Shown piece by piece: positions 21,529 through 32,599 of a stretch of DNA of 64,000 nt (positions are counted from its first letter, which is position 1; each line of letters begins with the position of its first letter). The stretch covers positions 56,573,063 to 56,637,062 of the forward strand of contig OX328097.1 in NCBI GenBank assembly GCA_946811185.2, read 5' to 3'. Position numbers and translations under genes: made by a program. The notes beneath the pieces are model-generated. The model was given only the letters and a program-made list of their open reading frames with translations, had not been told where the DNA came from and searched no databases. This stretch comes from Hippopus hippopus. Lineage: Eukaryota; Mollusca; Bivalvia; Cardiida; Cardiidae.

Positions 21529-21746
21529 TTAACTCTTTACCACACAATGCCGACTGAGGAAGAAGCCTTTTGAAAACATCGTGGGAAAAGGAGAAAATGC
21601 TGGTAACCAGCATTTTCTCCTTTTCCCACAATGTTATCTAACCGTTCAACAAAAAAATTTCCTAATTTGTGCAACACTTAATTTGTCGTCTACAAATACT
21701 TTGAATTTGGACCAGTCTAAAATTTTGTTGTTTGGTATCGACTTAA
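21529..21746 (-). mobile_element. TTAA-1 MITE, complete
   Basis: TTAACTCTTTACCACACAATGC to 'tggtatcgacttaa'. Very good hairpin. Lies 13 bp after the previous copy, in the same direction. Confidence 0.85.
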
Positions 21747-21924
21747 AGGGTTAAGCTTGTAATTAGATGTGTTTCTTCTCTATTTTATGTTTCTATAATT
21801 TTACATGTTTTTTAAGAGCCTGAAACAACTGTTGCAGTCCTCAGGAAAAGTGATACTGCATAAAAGAAGTAGTTAACAAATTTCTTTCAAATTATACAAA
21901 CCATGATAATGACCCAGATGAGAC

Positions 21925-22166
21925 TATGCCAAACAACAAAATTTTAGACTTGTTCAAATTCAAAGCATTTGCAGACGATATATTAGATGTGACTCAGTGA
22001 TGAGGCTCAATGATGCGAATTGTTCTTGTAAGGATAGAAAACATTTTGGGAAAATGAAAAACACATTAAATGTTGATTTCCAGCATTTTCTCCTTTTCCC
22101 GCAATGTTTTCAAAAGCCTTTGTTTTTAAGGTCGTTGAAAGTTGGGATTGTTTGATAAAGGGTTAT
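21925..22166 (+). mobile_element. TTAA-1 MITE
   Basis: Left tip eroded to 'ctatgccaaacaac'. 'gcatttgcagacgatatatt' body with a short local duplication of 'tgactcagtgatga'. Ends 'tgataaagggtta'. Confidence 0.75.
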
Positions 22167-22451
22167 CATTTTATTCTGGTACTTTTAAAGCTGGAAAAAC
22201 TTGAAAGTTCTGGAAAAACTTGCATATTCACTGTAGGCGTAGATAAGCAAAAATGGTTAACTCTTCTTTGTCATAAATAATCAGCTTTTCAAACTTACAA
22301 ACTTGTGATTTTGTCATCGTTAAGAAAAGTCTTTGTAACCTCATGCTGTTTTATCCCTATTTTAGCTTGTATGTAATGTTCAACACTTATTTGTATCCTC
22401 TGAAACAAATTTACAGGAGACGATTTTGAAAACATTGTTATAAAACAGAGA

Positions 22452-22680
22452 TTAACCCTTTAACACACAATGCAGATTTTTTATGACCCTGGGAAAAGAG
22501 CCTTTTGAAAACATTGTGGGAAAAGGAGGAAATGCTGGTAACCAGCATTTTCTCCTTTTCCAACAATGTTTTCTACCCTATCAATGAAAATTTGCACCAT
22601 TTTAACCACATTGAAATTGTCGTCTGCAAATGCTTTCAGTTTTGACAAGGCTAAAATTTTGTCATCTGGTAAAGGATGAA
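22452..22680 (-). mobile_element. TTAA-1 MITE, complete
   Basis: TTAACCCTTTAACACACAATGC to 'ggtaaaggatgaa'. Strong hairpin. The minus-strand open frame 22481-22684 spans most of it. Confidence 0.85.
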
Positions 22681-22956
22681 TCATGTTTGTAACTTGATTA
22701 TGGTGAATACGATGTCATGTTCTGTGGCTAAAGGAGAAGTTGATCTTTATAATTCAATTTTCTATTTGCCACTATGTTTGAATAGCAGTCTGCTGCATGA
22801 TGGGAACAAGGTCATCTGCATTTGATGTGTTATTTTATGTTGATGGCATCAGTAGGCAGAAAGAAATACATGAAAAATGATGGAAGTGTATCCCAAAATG
22901 TTTCCTGTAGTACTAACAGTGTAGGAAACATTGTAGGAAGTGGAAAAACACCATGT

Positions 22957-23185
22957 TTAACCCTTTACCACACAATCCCGAATTTTAACGACCCTGAGGA
23001 TGGAGCCTTTAGAAAACATTGTGGGAAAAGGAGAAAATGCTGGTAACCAGCATTTTCTCCTTTTCCCACAATGTTTTCTCCCCTATCAAATGCAGAAATC
23101 GCCATTTAAGCAACATTTAATTTGCCATCTGCAAATGCTTTCAATTTGGTCTAGTCCAAAAATTTGTTGTTTGGTAAAGGGTTAA
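22957..23185 (-). mobile_element. TTAA-1 MITE, complete
   Basis: 229 bp, TTAACCCTTTACC to GGTAAAGGGTTAA, with 13-bp perfect inverted tips and a full palindrome. One of the least decayed copies. Just before it (22920-22955) lies an isolated hairpin-arm fragment of another copy. Confidence 0.9.
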
Positions 23186-23499
23186 GTAGTTCCATTTTTG
23201 TCTGAATATGTTAAGATTTCTTGGCCTGGGATAAGTTGAAATTTTGTCATGAAGTAGAGAGTGAAAATATTTTTGTGTTATTATGGGCTTAAATTTTTTT
23301 CTTTGTGTAGACACAGTTTGGGACTTGTTAATTAAATCTCTCTTTGAAAAATATAGAAGCAGCATTAATGATCAGCTAAATATATAACCTTTGGAGCTCT
23401 GAACTAATGAATTGGACCTTTTCAGATAGGGATAACAGCCCAGATAATACTATTTCAAGGTTAAGTTTTAGTTAATTAAGGTATGTTACAAAGAAGCAG

Positions 23500-23735
23500 A
23501 CTGAAGATTCAAGATCAAACTGCACAGTCTGTTGACCTACACTGTCTTTGTTTTGTAAAGCATTGTTTGTAAAAGAGCAAATGCTAGTTACTATTATTTT
23601 CACCTATTCTCACAAGGTTTTTCTACTTTTTCAAAGAAAATTCCCATCAATTTAGTTACATCTTGTTTGTTATCTGCAAATGCTTTGATTTGAACAAGTC
23701 AAAAGTAAGACTAGTCAAGTGTAAGTTGTTAAACT
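23500..23735. mobile_element. TTAA-2 core followed by TTAA-1 remnant
   Basis: 'caagatcaaactgcacagtctg' opens a decayed TTAA-2 core. From about 23550, 'gcattgtttgtaaaagagca' and 'tctgcaaatgctttgattt' are TTAA-1 pieces. Confidence 0.4.
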
Positions 23736-23799
23736 ACTATACTAATTGCTAGTGTTGAGTTGAACTTAAATTGATTGCTTTTCCAAAATGTATGGATAA

Positions 23800-24310
23800 A
23801 GATCAGACAAGTTGAGGCAACACAGATTAGGGTTGTATATTGTCTCAAATGCCGTGAAAGAACCTAGCAAAACATCATCCCTGCCTTTAAAGGTGGCCCT
23901 TCAGATTTTGGGACAAAAATTTTACAAAAATAAAAAAAAATCATCCTTATACTCCCAAAGCCTTTTAATTTTCATTCTTAAAACCCCAGTAGTCGAAAAC
24001 CATCCGACAACAAGAGAAATTAGAGATTTGCTACGGCCCAGGTCGACACCGATGGGAAACACGGTCTATTTTTACATGAGCAACTCGCTCATGTACATGC
24101 CGGAAATACACAGACAAAGCTTGAAACATAGTGTCCGAAGAGGACATTATGGAAAATAATTACATGTTTGTTATGTTATGGAATTTAAGCGTCATTAGTC
24201 ACGTGCCAGTCACTTGACATTCCCACAATGCTTTTTTGATTTTTGGCACGAAATCTAAAAATACCTTAAGAGGCTACGTAGCCTTTTAAGGGAACACCAT
24301 CCAAAAAAAT
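23800..24310. other. CpG-richer block of unknown origin
   Basis: CpG is denser than in the surroundings (e.g. around 24000-24080). A short hairpin reads 'catgagcaactcgctcatg' (about 24074-24092). A 115-codon plus-strand frame (23812-24159) has no recognisable domain. The block may be an unrecognised repeat or a regulatory patch. Confidence 0.35.
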
Positions 24311-24537
24311 TTTTTTGTAACTTTATGATTCTTAATTATTGATGATTTGTATTGTTTTTTCATATAAATTTCAGTGATATACATATATTTTTTTTTTTAA
24401 TTTGGTGAGATGTGAAAAATCTAAATACCCACCTTTAGTTAAGTTTTGGTGCTTTTTCTTTTGAGACAGAAAACTGGCTGTGAAAGAAGGATTAATTTTG
24501 TTCATCATTGCCTAAAATTTTGCCTGATATAAGTTGG

Positions 24538-24660
24538 TCTGCTTTAGTGAGTCAAAAAATAAATTGTCTGCTTTAGTGATTCTGAAGTAAGTGATCTGCT
24601 TTAGTGAGTTTGAAGATAAGATTCTGCTTTAGTAAGCCTAAAGTTGCTTTGGTGACGTCA
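24538..24660. repeat. 28-bp minisatellite, about 4 units
   Basis: 'tctgctttagtgagt' recurs at about 24538, 24567, 24595 and 24623, with a decayed fifth unit. It is followed by 'gtgacgtcata', a CRE-like octamer. Confidence 0.75.
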
Positions 24661-24996
24661 TAAGACATATCCGTTTGAAAACAGTGGTAGAGAAATTACC
24701 AAGTTGCAATGGTTATAATGTTGCTTCATTTCTATTTGCTTACATTTATTTATTTGCATCAACTGTATGGTATGTTGGTTTACTATTTCAGTTATCTTGA
24801 AATACATCAGCTTTTCATTTTAATGTGGTCTATCTTAATTTGTTTCTTAACTTTTTTGGTTAACAGGTGTTTAAAATAATGTTATTTTAAAGATGACAAG
24901 CAAAGCCATAAAGGAAATTGTAGTCTAATAATTTTCAGATGATATTTTGGTGTAAACCATGTTTTTTTCCTGTCTAAGTTTGACTGCTGCAGATGT

Positions 24997-25207
24997 TTAA
25001 CTCTTAGGCTGCTAAGCGCGACTCACTGACCTTTTGTGGACAGTGTAGATCAAGATCAGACTGCACAGAACGTGCAGTCTGATCTTGAATCTACACTGTC
25101 CGATAAAGAGATATTATTCCCAAAACATTGCTTTAAAACAGCAGTATTTGGGGTTTTACTACCTAATTGAAAATTTCACTTTGGTTATTTAGCAGGATAA
25201 GGGTTAA
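24997..25207. mobile_element. TTAA-2 MITE, best-preserved copy
   Basis: 211 bp between two TTAA. The tips CTCTTAGGCTGCTAA and TTAGCAGGATAAGG are inverted repeats (about 15 of 19 bases including TTAA). The palindrome (about 25039-25101) pairs 'cagtgtagatcaagatcaga' with its inverse around the loop 'gcacagaacgtgc'. Confidence 0.85.
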
Positions 25208-25274
25208 AGAGTTTTTTTTTTTGACAATCTAAGCCTCAAAAGGGTGCACATTGAACTTCCACCTTTGAAGTGCT

Positions 25275-25465
25275 GAATTAATCTCTTGCCACACAATGCT
25301 GCATTTTGATGACCTTTAGGAAGAAGGCCTTTGAAAACATTGTGGGAATAGGAAAAAATGCAGGTCACTAGAATGGTTTTTTTTAATCCTTCAAAGACGA
25401 ACATCAATTTAGCCACATTCAGTTTTTCATCTGCAGAAGCTTTCAAATCCGACATTTCTAAAAAA
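25275..25465 (-). mobile_element. TTAA-1 MITE, truncated
   Basis: 'ttaatctcttgccacacaat' left tip. Half the hairpin and the right tip are lost. Confidence 0.65.
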
Positions 25466-25479
25466 GAGATATATGTTTA

Positions 25480-25550
25480 TGTATAGATCTATGATCAGAC
25501 TGTATATTCTTTGCACTCTGATCTTGATCTACACTATTCACACAAGCAAC
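25480..25550. mobile_element. TTAA-2 hairpin core
   Basis: 'ctatgatcagactgtatatt' and 'gcactctgatcttgatct' pair with each other. Confidence 0.55.
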
Positions 25551-25737
25551 TTACTTCATGAATCTGCTTTTAAAGGGGGGACACATTTCCTACACAAACA
25601 CAGATTTTACTTTGAGATTTATAGCTTGTGAAGACAAGGAGGGACACAATGCAATTGCTATAAACCCTGCTGTAAAGACTTTTCTGTTCTTTGTAATTTT
25701 TCCACTAGAGGCTCACACTGTGTTTTATTTTGTATTT

Positions 25738-26927
25738 TTAGCCCCACTGGCCAGAGGCCAGCTGGCTTATGTCATAGCCCGGTGTCCGTAGTGCGTCCGT
25801 CCGTCCGTCTGTGCGTCCATGCGTGCATGAACTTTTATTTCAAATATCTTCTCCTCTGAAACTACCAGTCCAATTTTGATGAAACTTCACAGAAATGACC
25901 CTGCCATGGTCATCTTCAAGAATTTTATTCCTTCAAAAACTCTGGTTGCCATGGCAACAAAACTGAAAAATATTGAAAATCTTTGAAAATCTTCTTGTTT
26001 GAAACCATAAATCCTAGGGCTACCAATTTTTGCATGTAGCTTTATCTAGTGGACGTCTACCAAGTTTCTTCAAGTTAGAGCCCTAGGGTTAAAATTGGTC
26101 CAGCCCCGGGGAACACAAGTTTTACATCGGCTTATATAGTGAAAACTTTATAGAAATCTTCCTTTACCTAGCTATAAGGTCTAGGGCTATCGAATTGTGC
26201 ATGTAGCTTTATCTAGTAGACTTCTACCAAGAATGCCCAAATTATAGGCCTGGGGTCAAATTTTGCCCCGTCCCGGGGGTCACAAGTTTTGCATAGACTT
26301 ATATAGGGAAAACTTCAAAAATCTTGTCGTACCTAGCCATTAGGCCTAGGGCTACCAAATTCTGCATGTAGTTTTATCTAGTGGGCCTCTACCAAGAGTG
26401 CCCAAATTGTAGCCTTTGGGTCAAATTTGGCTCCGCCCTGGGGGTCACAAGGTTGACATGGGCTCATATATGGGGAAAACTTTAAGAATCTTCTTGTACC
26501 TAACGTACCATAAGGCCTAGGGCTACCAAATTTTGCATGTAGCTTAATCTGATGGGCCTCTTCCAAGAGGGCCAAGGTATAGCCCTGGAGTCAAGTTTGG
26601 TCCCACCCCACTGGGCTTCTATCTGTTAAAACTTCAGAAATCTTTTTGTCTCTAATCATAAGACCTAGGGCTACCAAATTTAGCCCTGTCTCAGGGGTCT
26701 CATATTTTACAGGGCCTTTTATTGAGGAAACTTTGAAAGTCTTTTGTTTATAACCACACATTCTAGACCTGTATTGTTTGGTGTGGGACTTCATCTTGTG
26801 GACCTCTTTCTGGATTCAAGTATGTCTTCTAGTTCGAAACCAATTGGCCTAGTATTGTAATATTTGGCTCGTAGGGTTTTTACTTATTAGCCAGTAGAGG
26901 GATACGGGGCCATCATGGCCCTCTTGT
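25738..26927 (+). mobile_element. Helitron-like non-autonomous element with internal tandem array
   Basis: Starts TTAGCCCCACTGGCCAGAGG, passes through a 'gtccgtccgtccg' microsatellite (about 25785-25820), and ends with a hairpin 'gggccatcatggccc' and CTCTTGT. A 3' hairpin a few bases from a CTRR-like end is a Helitron/Helentron mark. The related site at 27617-27710 lacks the insert: its 'gtattt|aatagagggga' matches the sequence joined across this element, giving the borders to within a base or two and no target duplication. Confidence 0.65.
26013..26680. repeat. ~165-bp tandem units inside the Helitron-like element
   Basis: 'ctagggctaccaaatt' recurs at about 26013, 26181, 26346, 26517 and 26665, each followed by 'gcatgtagctttatct' (lost in the last unit). 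Units have diverged by many substitutions. Confidence 0.8.
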
Positions 26928-27284
26928 TAATGGAAGTGATCCAAACCCATGAATGCTGTTTATTCTATAATATTTCATCGATTTTTAACCAGGAATTTTT
27001 AAGAAATTTCTCACATGGCATAATTATTATTAAAAGCAGTTTACTAAAACCTAAAAAATATCTTTTGCAAGTGGTATTTGTCATGAACCATTTATGAAAA
27101 AGTCTTGTGTTTCACAATTGTAGGCTTGCAAAAACACAGTTTGAAAAGGATGAAATATTAATAACCAACATTTCCTATTTTTCTTCTGTTTTGTATCCTT
27201 TCAAACAAGAATCCTGTCATTTGATCTACATTTAGTTGTCATCTGCATATGAAAATATGGATAATTATATAATTTTATTGTTTG

Positions 27285-27514
27285 TCAACCCTTTACCACA
27301 CAATCCTGAGTTTTACAACCTTTCAGGAGCAGGATTTTGAAAACATTTTGGATGAAGGAGAAAATGCTGTTAACCAGCATTTTCTCCTCTTTCCAACAGT
27401 GTTTTCTAACCTATCAAAGAACTTTGTTTTTTTTTTGTATCACTTTCTGATTTGTTGTCTGCTGTTGCTTTTAAATTGGAAGAGTGTGGACTGTGTTGTT
27501 TGGTAAAGAGTTAA
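27285..27514 (-). mobile_element. TTAA-1 MITE, complete
   Basis: TCAACCCTTTACCACACAATCC to GGTAAAGAGTTAA. Hairpin imperfect ('attttggatgaaggag'). Confidence 0.8.
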
Positions 27515-27616
27515 AGAGGTAGCCCAAGGTTTGTGAATTTCCAAAATTTCTAAAGAACGTCTGCTGCAGGAAAAGTGTTAACCCAAGGATGACTTGGCTG
27601 CTCCTTACAATTCATC

Positions 27617-27710
27617 TACAAAAGGCTCATACTGTGTTATAATTTGTATTTAATAGAGGGGATCCGAAAATCATGAAAGTTATTTATTATATAATATTTC
27701 ATTGAATATG
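27617..27710. repeat. empty-site relative of the 25.7-kb Helitron-like insertion site
   Basis: 'aggctcatactgtgtt', 'ttgtattt' and 'aatagaggggatcc' followed by 'ataatatttcattg' align with 25707-25737 joined to 26928-26980. The two sites are copies of one older unnamed repeat, one with and one without the insert. Confidence 0.6.
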
Positions 27711-27959
27711 CATTAGTGTCATGCTGCAAATTGAATTTCCACAATCCCCTTTTTTTTCTTTCTGCTCCACAGGAATATTTCACTTGAGATTTGTCTGGGA
27801 AAAATGAATGGTGGGCTTCACCATGAATGAATGAATTCTCTCACATAAACATGTCAGCATTTATGTCACTTATTTCTTGTTCATTTTTCCCTAGTTGGCC
27901 ATCTCTCTTTAAACAGATTTTTACTGAACACAGCTGAGTTCTCATCCAAAATGGAAAAG

Positions 27960-28130
27960 ATGGGGGTAAAAAAGTTGACTCGAATGAAGGGATTTTATCC
28001 TTGAAAGGTTAGAAAATATCATGAAAAAAGTTTAAAAAAAAATGCTGATAAGTAGCATTTTTCTCCTTTCTCAAAGTGTTCTTAAAAGCTGTCTTCGTCA
28101 TGCTTGTATAAATTGTGGATTGTTTGGGAA
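27960..28130 (+). mobile_element. TTAA-1 MITE, degraded
   Basis: 'gattttatccttgaaaggtt', 'gaaaatatcatgaaaaaag' and 'gtagcatttttctcctttc' remain. Tips gone. Confidence 0.5.
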
Positions 28131-28371
28131 GGGACACATTTGATTCTGACAGTCTTTTGGAGAAAAAAGTAAGGACTCCATTACCTGCCTGAGTATGAAA
28201 GCTAAGATTAAAAACTTTTATGGAAAGGAAATACAGTATTTAAATTGCAATGTTGCATCATGATTAATAAATTAACCTGGCACAATTAAAGTCAGAGTAA
28301 CTTTTAATGTCCCGGTTTCTGGGATACCATACATCATCCCTGTATTGCAGGGATATGACATAATGTAAAAC

Positions 28372-28579
28372 TTAACCCTTTACCACAAAATCTGTTGTTT
28401 TTATGACCTTGAAGAGGAAACCTTGTAAACATTGTGGATAAACGAGAAAATACTGGTTAACACAATATTTTCTACCCTTTCTAAAACTTATTCAAACATC
28501 TGAGGCTAACAATAATTGTCTTCTCTAAATGTTTTCAAATTGGACAAGGCTAACATTTTGTCAGGTGGTAAAGAATTAA
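28372..28579 (-). mobile_element. TTAA-1 MITE, shortened hairpin
   Basis: TTAACCCTTTACCACAAAATC to 'ggtaaagaattaa'. About 20 bp of the palindrome is missing. Confidence 0.75.
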
Positions 28580-28739
28580 TGTATTTTATGTGGTTTGTTG
28601 TTATAATTAATGATTATCATTTCCTTTAAACTTTCATCTGCATAAACTAGGAGTACATTATTTTTCTCCTCTTGTCACTATTCATTCACATATGAACCCT
28701 TATTCTGCAAAATGCAACTTGAGGCACCTTTGCGAAAAA

Positions 28740-28885
28740 TATAGAGCAAGATCAAATCACAAAGAACTTGCATTTTGATCTTGAGCTACGCTGTCCAATG
28801 AGTCAATTTTGTGGACACGTAGGTAACAATCAGGTGGAGCAGAACATGCACGTTGATCTTTGGTTTACACGATCTAATACTTTCT
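28740..28885. mobile_element. TTAA-2 hairpin cores, two decayed
   Basis: 'gagcaagatcaaatcacaaa' pairs with 'tgcattttgatcttgagcta'. A second weak core follows near 28830-28875. Confidence 0.45.
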
Positions 28886-28993
28886 GCAATTACCGGTACT
28901 CTGTGCTGTCTGGCTGTGACCATTATGGCCCATAAAAGCCATCTGAGTTGCACCTAACAGACAAAATAATAATTTTTCCCTGTTAATGGTTAC

Positions 28994-29226
28994 TTAACTC
29001 TTTACAAGACAACAAACGTTTAGACTCAAACAAATTAAAAGCATTAGCAGACAACAAATTAGAGGTGGCTCAAAGGACAAAATTTATCCTTTGTAAGGTA
29101 GAGAACATTATAAGAAAAGGGGAAAATGCTAGTTAACAACATAATTTGATCTATCTCCTTTTCCCACAATGTTTTCAAGAGATTTCTTCCTCAGGGTGAA
29201 GAGTTGAATTGTCTGGTAAATGATGA
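28994..29226 (+). mobile_element. TTAA-1 MITE
   Basis: TTAACTCTTTACAAGACAAC left tip. The hairpin carries an extra 'acaacataatttgatctat' at its centre. The right tip 'ggtaaatgatgaa' runs into the next copy. Confidence 0.75.
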
Positions 29227-29421
29227 ACCCTTTACCATTTAATCCTGAGTTTTAAAGACCTCGGAAGAAGAGGGCTTTTGAAAACATTGTGGAAAAAGGA
29301 GGAAATGCTGCTACCCTATGAAAGAGATGTCATCTTTTTAGTTTAGTAACATTTAACTTGTTGTCTGCAAATGCTTTCAATTCAGCAGAGTCCAAAATTT
29401 TGTTGTTTTGTAAAGAGTTAA
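29223..29421 (-). mobile_element. TTAA-1 MITE, half hairpin
   Basis: TGAACCCTTTACCATTTAATCC to 'tgtaaagagttaa'. The inner right arm of the palindrome is deleted. Confidence 0.75.
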
Positions 29422-29424
29422 ATA

Positions 29425-29515
29425 ACTTTTGGGAACAGCATAATACAAGATCAGACTGCACTGAACATGCAATTTGATCATCGATCTATATCATCCAATA
29501 CCTAATTTTAAACAG
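29425..29515. mobile_element. TTAA-2 hairpin core
   Basis: 'caagatcagactgcactgaa' with the weak inverse 'catgcaatttgatcatcgat'. Confidence 0.5.
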
Positions 29516-29529
29516 TGACCAGAATCATC

Positions 29530-29788
29530 TCTAATGCTTTACCACACCCTAAGGAGAAAGGGTTTTAAAAAATGCTTTAGAAATTGGAGGTAATGCTGGT
29601 AATCAATGTTTTGTCATTTTTCCACAGTGTTTTCTACCTCATCAGAGAATGATAGCTCATTTGTATGAATTTCAAAGTTGTCATCTGCAGTTTCTCCTTT
29701 TCTCACAATGTTTTTCAAAAGCCTTAATTCCTTGCAGGGGGTTGAGGGGGGGTTCACTAAAAGTCGGAATTGTGTGGTAAAGGGTTAA
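29530..29788. mobile_element. chimeric TTAA-1 MITE
   Basis: The first part reads in minus orientation ('tttaccacaccctaaggaga', 'ggtaatgctggtaatca'). After 29690 a second hairpin half reads in plus orientation and ends GGTAAAGGGTTAA. A G-rich insert ('gggggttgagggggggttc') interrupts it. Confidence 0.55.
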
Positions 29789-29897
29789 AAACATTTTTGA
29801 AATTATTAAGGAGGAAATGCTGATAGCCATTTGTATTGTCTGCAATTCCTTTCAGTTTGGAAGAGTCGACTGAGTTTTGTCTGGTAAAGGGTTAACT
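29785..29897 (-). mobile_element. TTAA-1 deletion derivative
   Basis: Begins at the TTAA shared with the preceding copy and ends GGTAAAGGGTTAA. Only one hairpin arm remains. Confidence 0.6.
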
Positions 29898-29937
29898 GCT
29901 GGTGAAATCTACTATTAGATCCCTGAAAATGGAAGTT

Positions 29938-30170
29938 ATAAACCTTTACCACATAATCCCGAGTTTAAACAACCTTGAGAAAGAAGGCTTTTGAAAACAT
30001 TCTGGGAAAAGGAGAAAATGCTGGTGACCAGCATTTTTCCCTTTTCCCACAATGTTTTTTATCTTTTCAGAGGTAAATTTTAGTTTGTTTTATTTTATAT
30101 ATAGTTTGTCATCTGCAAATACTCTCAAGTTTGACATGTCGAAAAGTTTTGTTGTTTGATAAAGAGTTAA
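29938..30170 (-). mobile_element. TTAA-1 MITE, complete
   Basis: 'ataaacctttaccacataatc' to 'tgataaagagttaa'. Good hairpin at about 29991-30058. Confidence 0.8.
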
Positions 30171-30357
30171 GCCAGCAGGGAAAGAGTTAATGTGAGATCA
30201 AGGTTGGACTTATTGAATGCATAAATATTGCCCTTCATGTCACTTCAAACCTGAAGGCTTATCAGTTAGCTTTGATCTGGAGAGCCCTGGACTCTCACTT
30301 GTGAAGTATTGTGAAGAAATGTCAACATTGGCTTGACTTGGGCTCTTGTGTCACTGT

Positions 30358-30568
30358 TGATAAACTCTTTACCACATGACAAAATGTTGGATTTTCCATA
30401 TTGAAAATATTTGCAGTCAACACATGGAATGTGGCTCAAATGATGAACTTTGTCTTTGAAAGTGAAGAAAGCATTGTGGAAAAATCATTTTTATCTTTTC
30501 TCACTATGTTTTGGAAACTCTTCTCCCCTCGAGTCATAAAAGCATGATTATTTGGCAAAGGGTATCAG
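30358..30568 (+). mobile_element. TTAA-1 MITE, shortened hairpin
   Basis: 'taaactctttaccacatgac' to 'tggcaaagggtatc'. The central ~25 bp of the palindrome is missing. Confidence 0.65.
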
Positions 30569-30688
30569 ATTTCATATAGATACCCATTCCAACACATAAA
30601 TTTGCAGACTTTTAGCAATTTTTCCATTTGTGAGAATGTTTTCATAAGATGGTACATATCTACATACCAAATAAATTTTTGCATCTAG

Positions 30689-30714
30689 CCCCCCCCCCCC
30701 CCCCCCCCCCCCCC
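30689..30714. repeat. poly-C tract, 26 bases
   Basis: An uninterrupted C run. Its true length may differ from the assembly. Confidence 0.9.
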
Positions 30715-30845
30715 ATCCTTAGGTGATTGCATGATACATGGAGCACAACTTCATTATGATTATTGGGTGATGGGTCACTTGTCAGATAATAAACTGATAC
30801 AGAAAGTGATTGGTGCATTTTTAGCCCATGCCCATAGACAGTTTA

Positions 30846-30962
30846 ACAATTTACCAAACAATCCTGTAGAAATCATCATTTATGTGACATAATTGCTCTG
30901 TCTTCTGCAAATGCTTTCAATTTAGAAAAGACTGGAATTTAATTGTTTGATAAAGAGTTAGT
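30846..30962 (-). mobile_element. TTAA-1 MITE without hairpin
   Basis: 'acaatttaccaaacaatcctg' joins directly to 'tagaaatcatcatttatgtg' and ends 'tgataaagagtta'. The whole palindrome and the adjoining arm are cleanly absent. Confidence 0.7.
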
Positions 30963-30971
30963 TTTTGATAA

Positions 30972-31190
30972 TAAACTCTTTACTGAGTAGCTACAACATT
31001 TAGACTTGTAAAAAAAAAGTATTTACAGATTTGACTTAAATGATATTTATCTTTGAAAAAGTGAAAAGCATTGTGGATAAAAGAAAAAACATGCTGGTTA
31101 CAAGCATTTTTTCTGTCCATGCAATGTTTTCAGAAGCCTCCTTCCTCAGGGTCTTTATAACACAGGATTGTTTTTGTAACTCATTACTAG
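30972..31190 (+). mobile_element. TTAA-1 MITE, diverged
   Basis: 'taaactctttactgagtagc' left tip, hairpin at about 31067-31128 with mismatches. Right end 'cacaggattgtttttgtaa'. Confidence 0.6.
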
Positions 31191-31554
31191 TGTCGCATAC
31201 AACTTTGTTCCAGAATTTCGTTTGGAAACTATGTTTGATAATAGCTTATAATTTTTATTGTAGCCATTACAAATTCCTTGACAAACATGCAAACAATCTT
31301 GGCAAAGAAGAAATCTGTTTATGACAGGTTGATAAAAGAGCCAAAGACAGTATTGAAAGTGCTTTAGATGGATTGAAGGGCCCTGACAGGTCGTCTAATA
31401 AACCATTTTCCCATCAATATCCATATTTGTCAAAATGGTTACCGAATGAGTCATGAAAGGGAACAATTTTCTAGATTGTCAGACCAAGAAAAAGTTGGAG
31501 AGCAGGTTATAAATCCTTCAATTATGGAGGCAGAGAATTCCCCTTTTAGTCTGG

Positions 31555-31780
31555 ACCTTTCAACCCTGTACTATAATGTCTAACATCATTTTATGACCAA
31601 ATGAAAGAAGTGCCTTTGAGAACATAGGGGAAAAAAGAGATGAAGCTGCTGGCCAGTACTTTCTCCTTCTTCGTAAAATGTTTTATACTTATTTATTGAC
31701 AATTTTCATCATTTGAGCTACACTAAGTCTTGTCATTTGCAAATGCTTTTGTTATGGATGTGTCTCAAATTTTGTGAGTA
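31555..31780 (-). mobile_element. TTAA-1 MITE, degraded
   Basis: 'tcaaccctgtactataatg' left tip, 'catttgcaaatgcttttg' right arm. Hairpin decayed. Confidence 0.5.
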
Positions 31781-32284
31781 AAAAGATAATGATGTCTTTC
31801 TCTGCATCAATTTGTTCATTTCACTTCCTGTATTGGCATTTGAATGACTTTCAAACTGTTCCTTTTGCACTCTTATTTTTAGCCTTATGGATGAGACTAT
31901 TTCAAATATTGACTCATTACAGTAAATTACTCAAATTATCATCATTAATTTTAATCCCATGTAGAAATTTATTTGCAAGTTTTTAGACCTTACTAGGGTA
32001 TGGTATTTTAGAATACTATGTACTGAAATTTCTTAAATCTTTTTTGCCACAGTGGTCATTGGTTGCCTTTGCATACAGCATTGATCAAGATAAGGCTGAA
32101 AAAATATATATTTTGATCATCTGTCTACACTGTCAACTATCAGGTTCTAAAAAGCCAATGACAAAAGTTCACTCTTTTGCCAATGAATTAGTAATTCTGC
32201 CCCTGACAGAGGACAAATTTATTCATTTTTCAGCAAAAGGTTAAGACTCGTTCTTTATTTCAGAATATTATACACAAGAGGAGT

Positions 32285-32365
32285 TTGATCTCTAAGACTT
32301 CACATTTTGTGCAGTCTGATCTTGATCTTAACTTCAAGAAGAGGCACAAAAACTGTCCACCGGTG
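32285..32365. mobile_element. TTAA-2 hairpin half
   Basis: 'cattttgtgcagtctgatct' followed by 'tgatcttaact'. The left arm is mostly decayed. Confidence 0.45.
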
Positions 32366-32599
32366 TGAACTCTTTTGCACACGACAAAATTTTAAGACTG
32401 TCCATATTGAAAGCAATAGCAGAAGATAAATTTAAAGTAGCTCTATCATGGGACTTGTGCTTGAAAGGGAAGGAAACTTTGAGGGAAAAGAAGAAAATGC
32501 TGGTAACTAGCATTTTCTCCTTTTAAGACAATGTTTTCATAAGTCTCCTCCCCTAGGTTTGTTAAAATTTGGGATCATGACATTGTGATAAAGGATTAA
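32366..32599 (+). mobile_element. TTAA-1 MITE
   Basis: 'ctcttttgcacacgacaaaa' left tip, 'gcaatagcagaagataaat' arm, right end 'tgataaaggattaa'. Confidence 0.7.

Noticed and set aside
23812..24159. 115-codon open frame in CpG-richer DNA
   Set aside because: No domain, an A-rich run in the middle, and no splice context. Kept only as an unexplained block.
24651..24662. CRE-like 'gtgacgtcata'
   Set aside because: A single octamer match beside a minisatellite, with no promoter or transcript evidence. Chance occurrence is likely.
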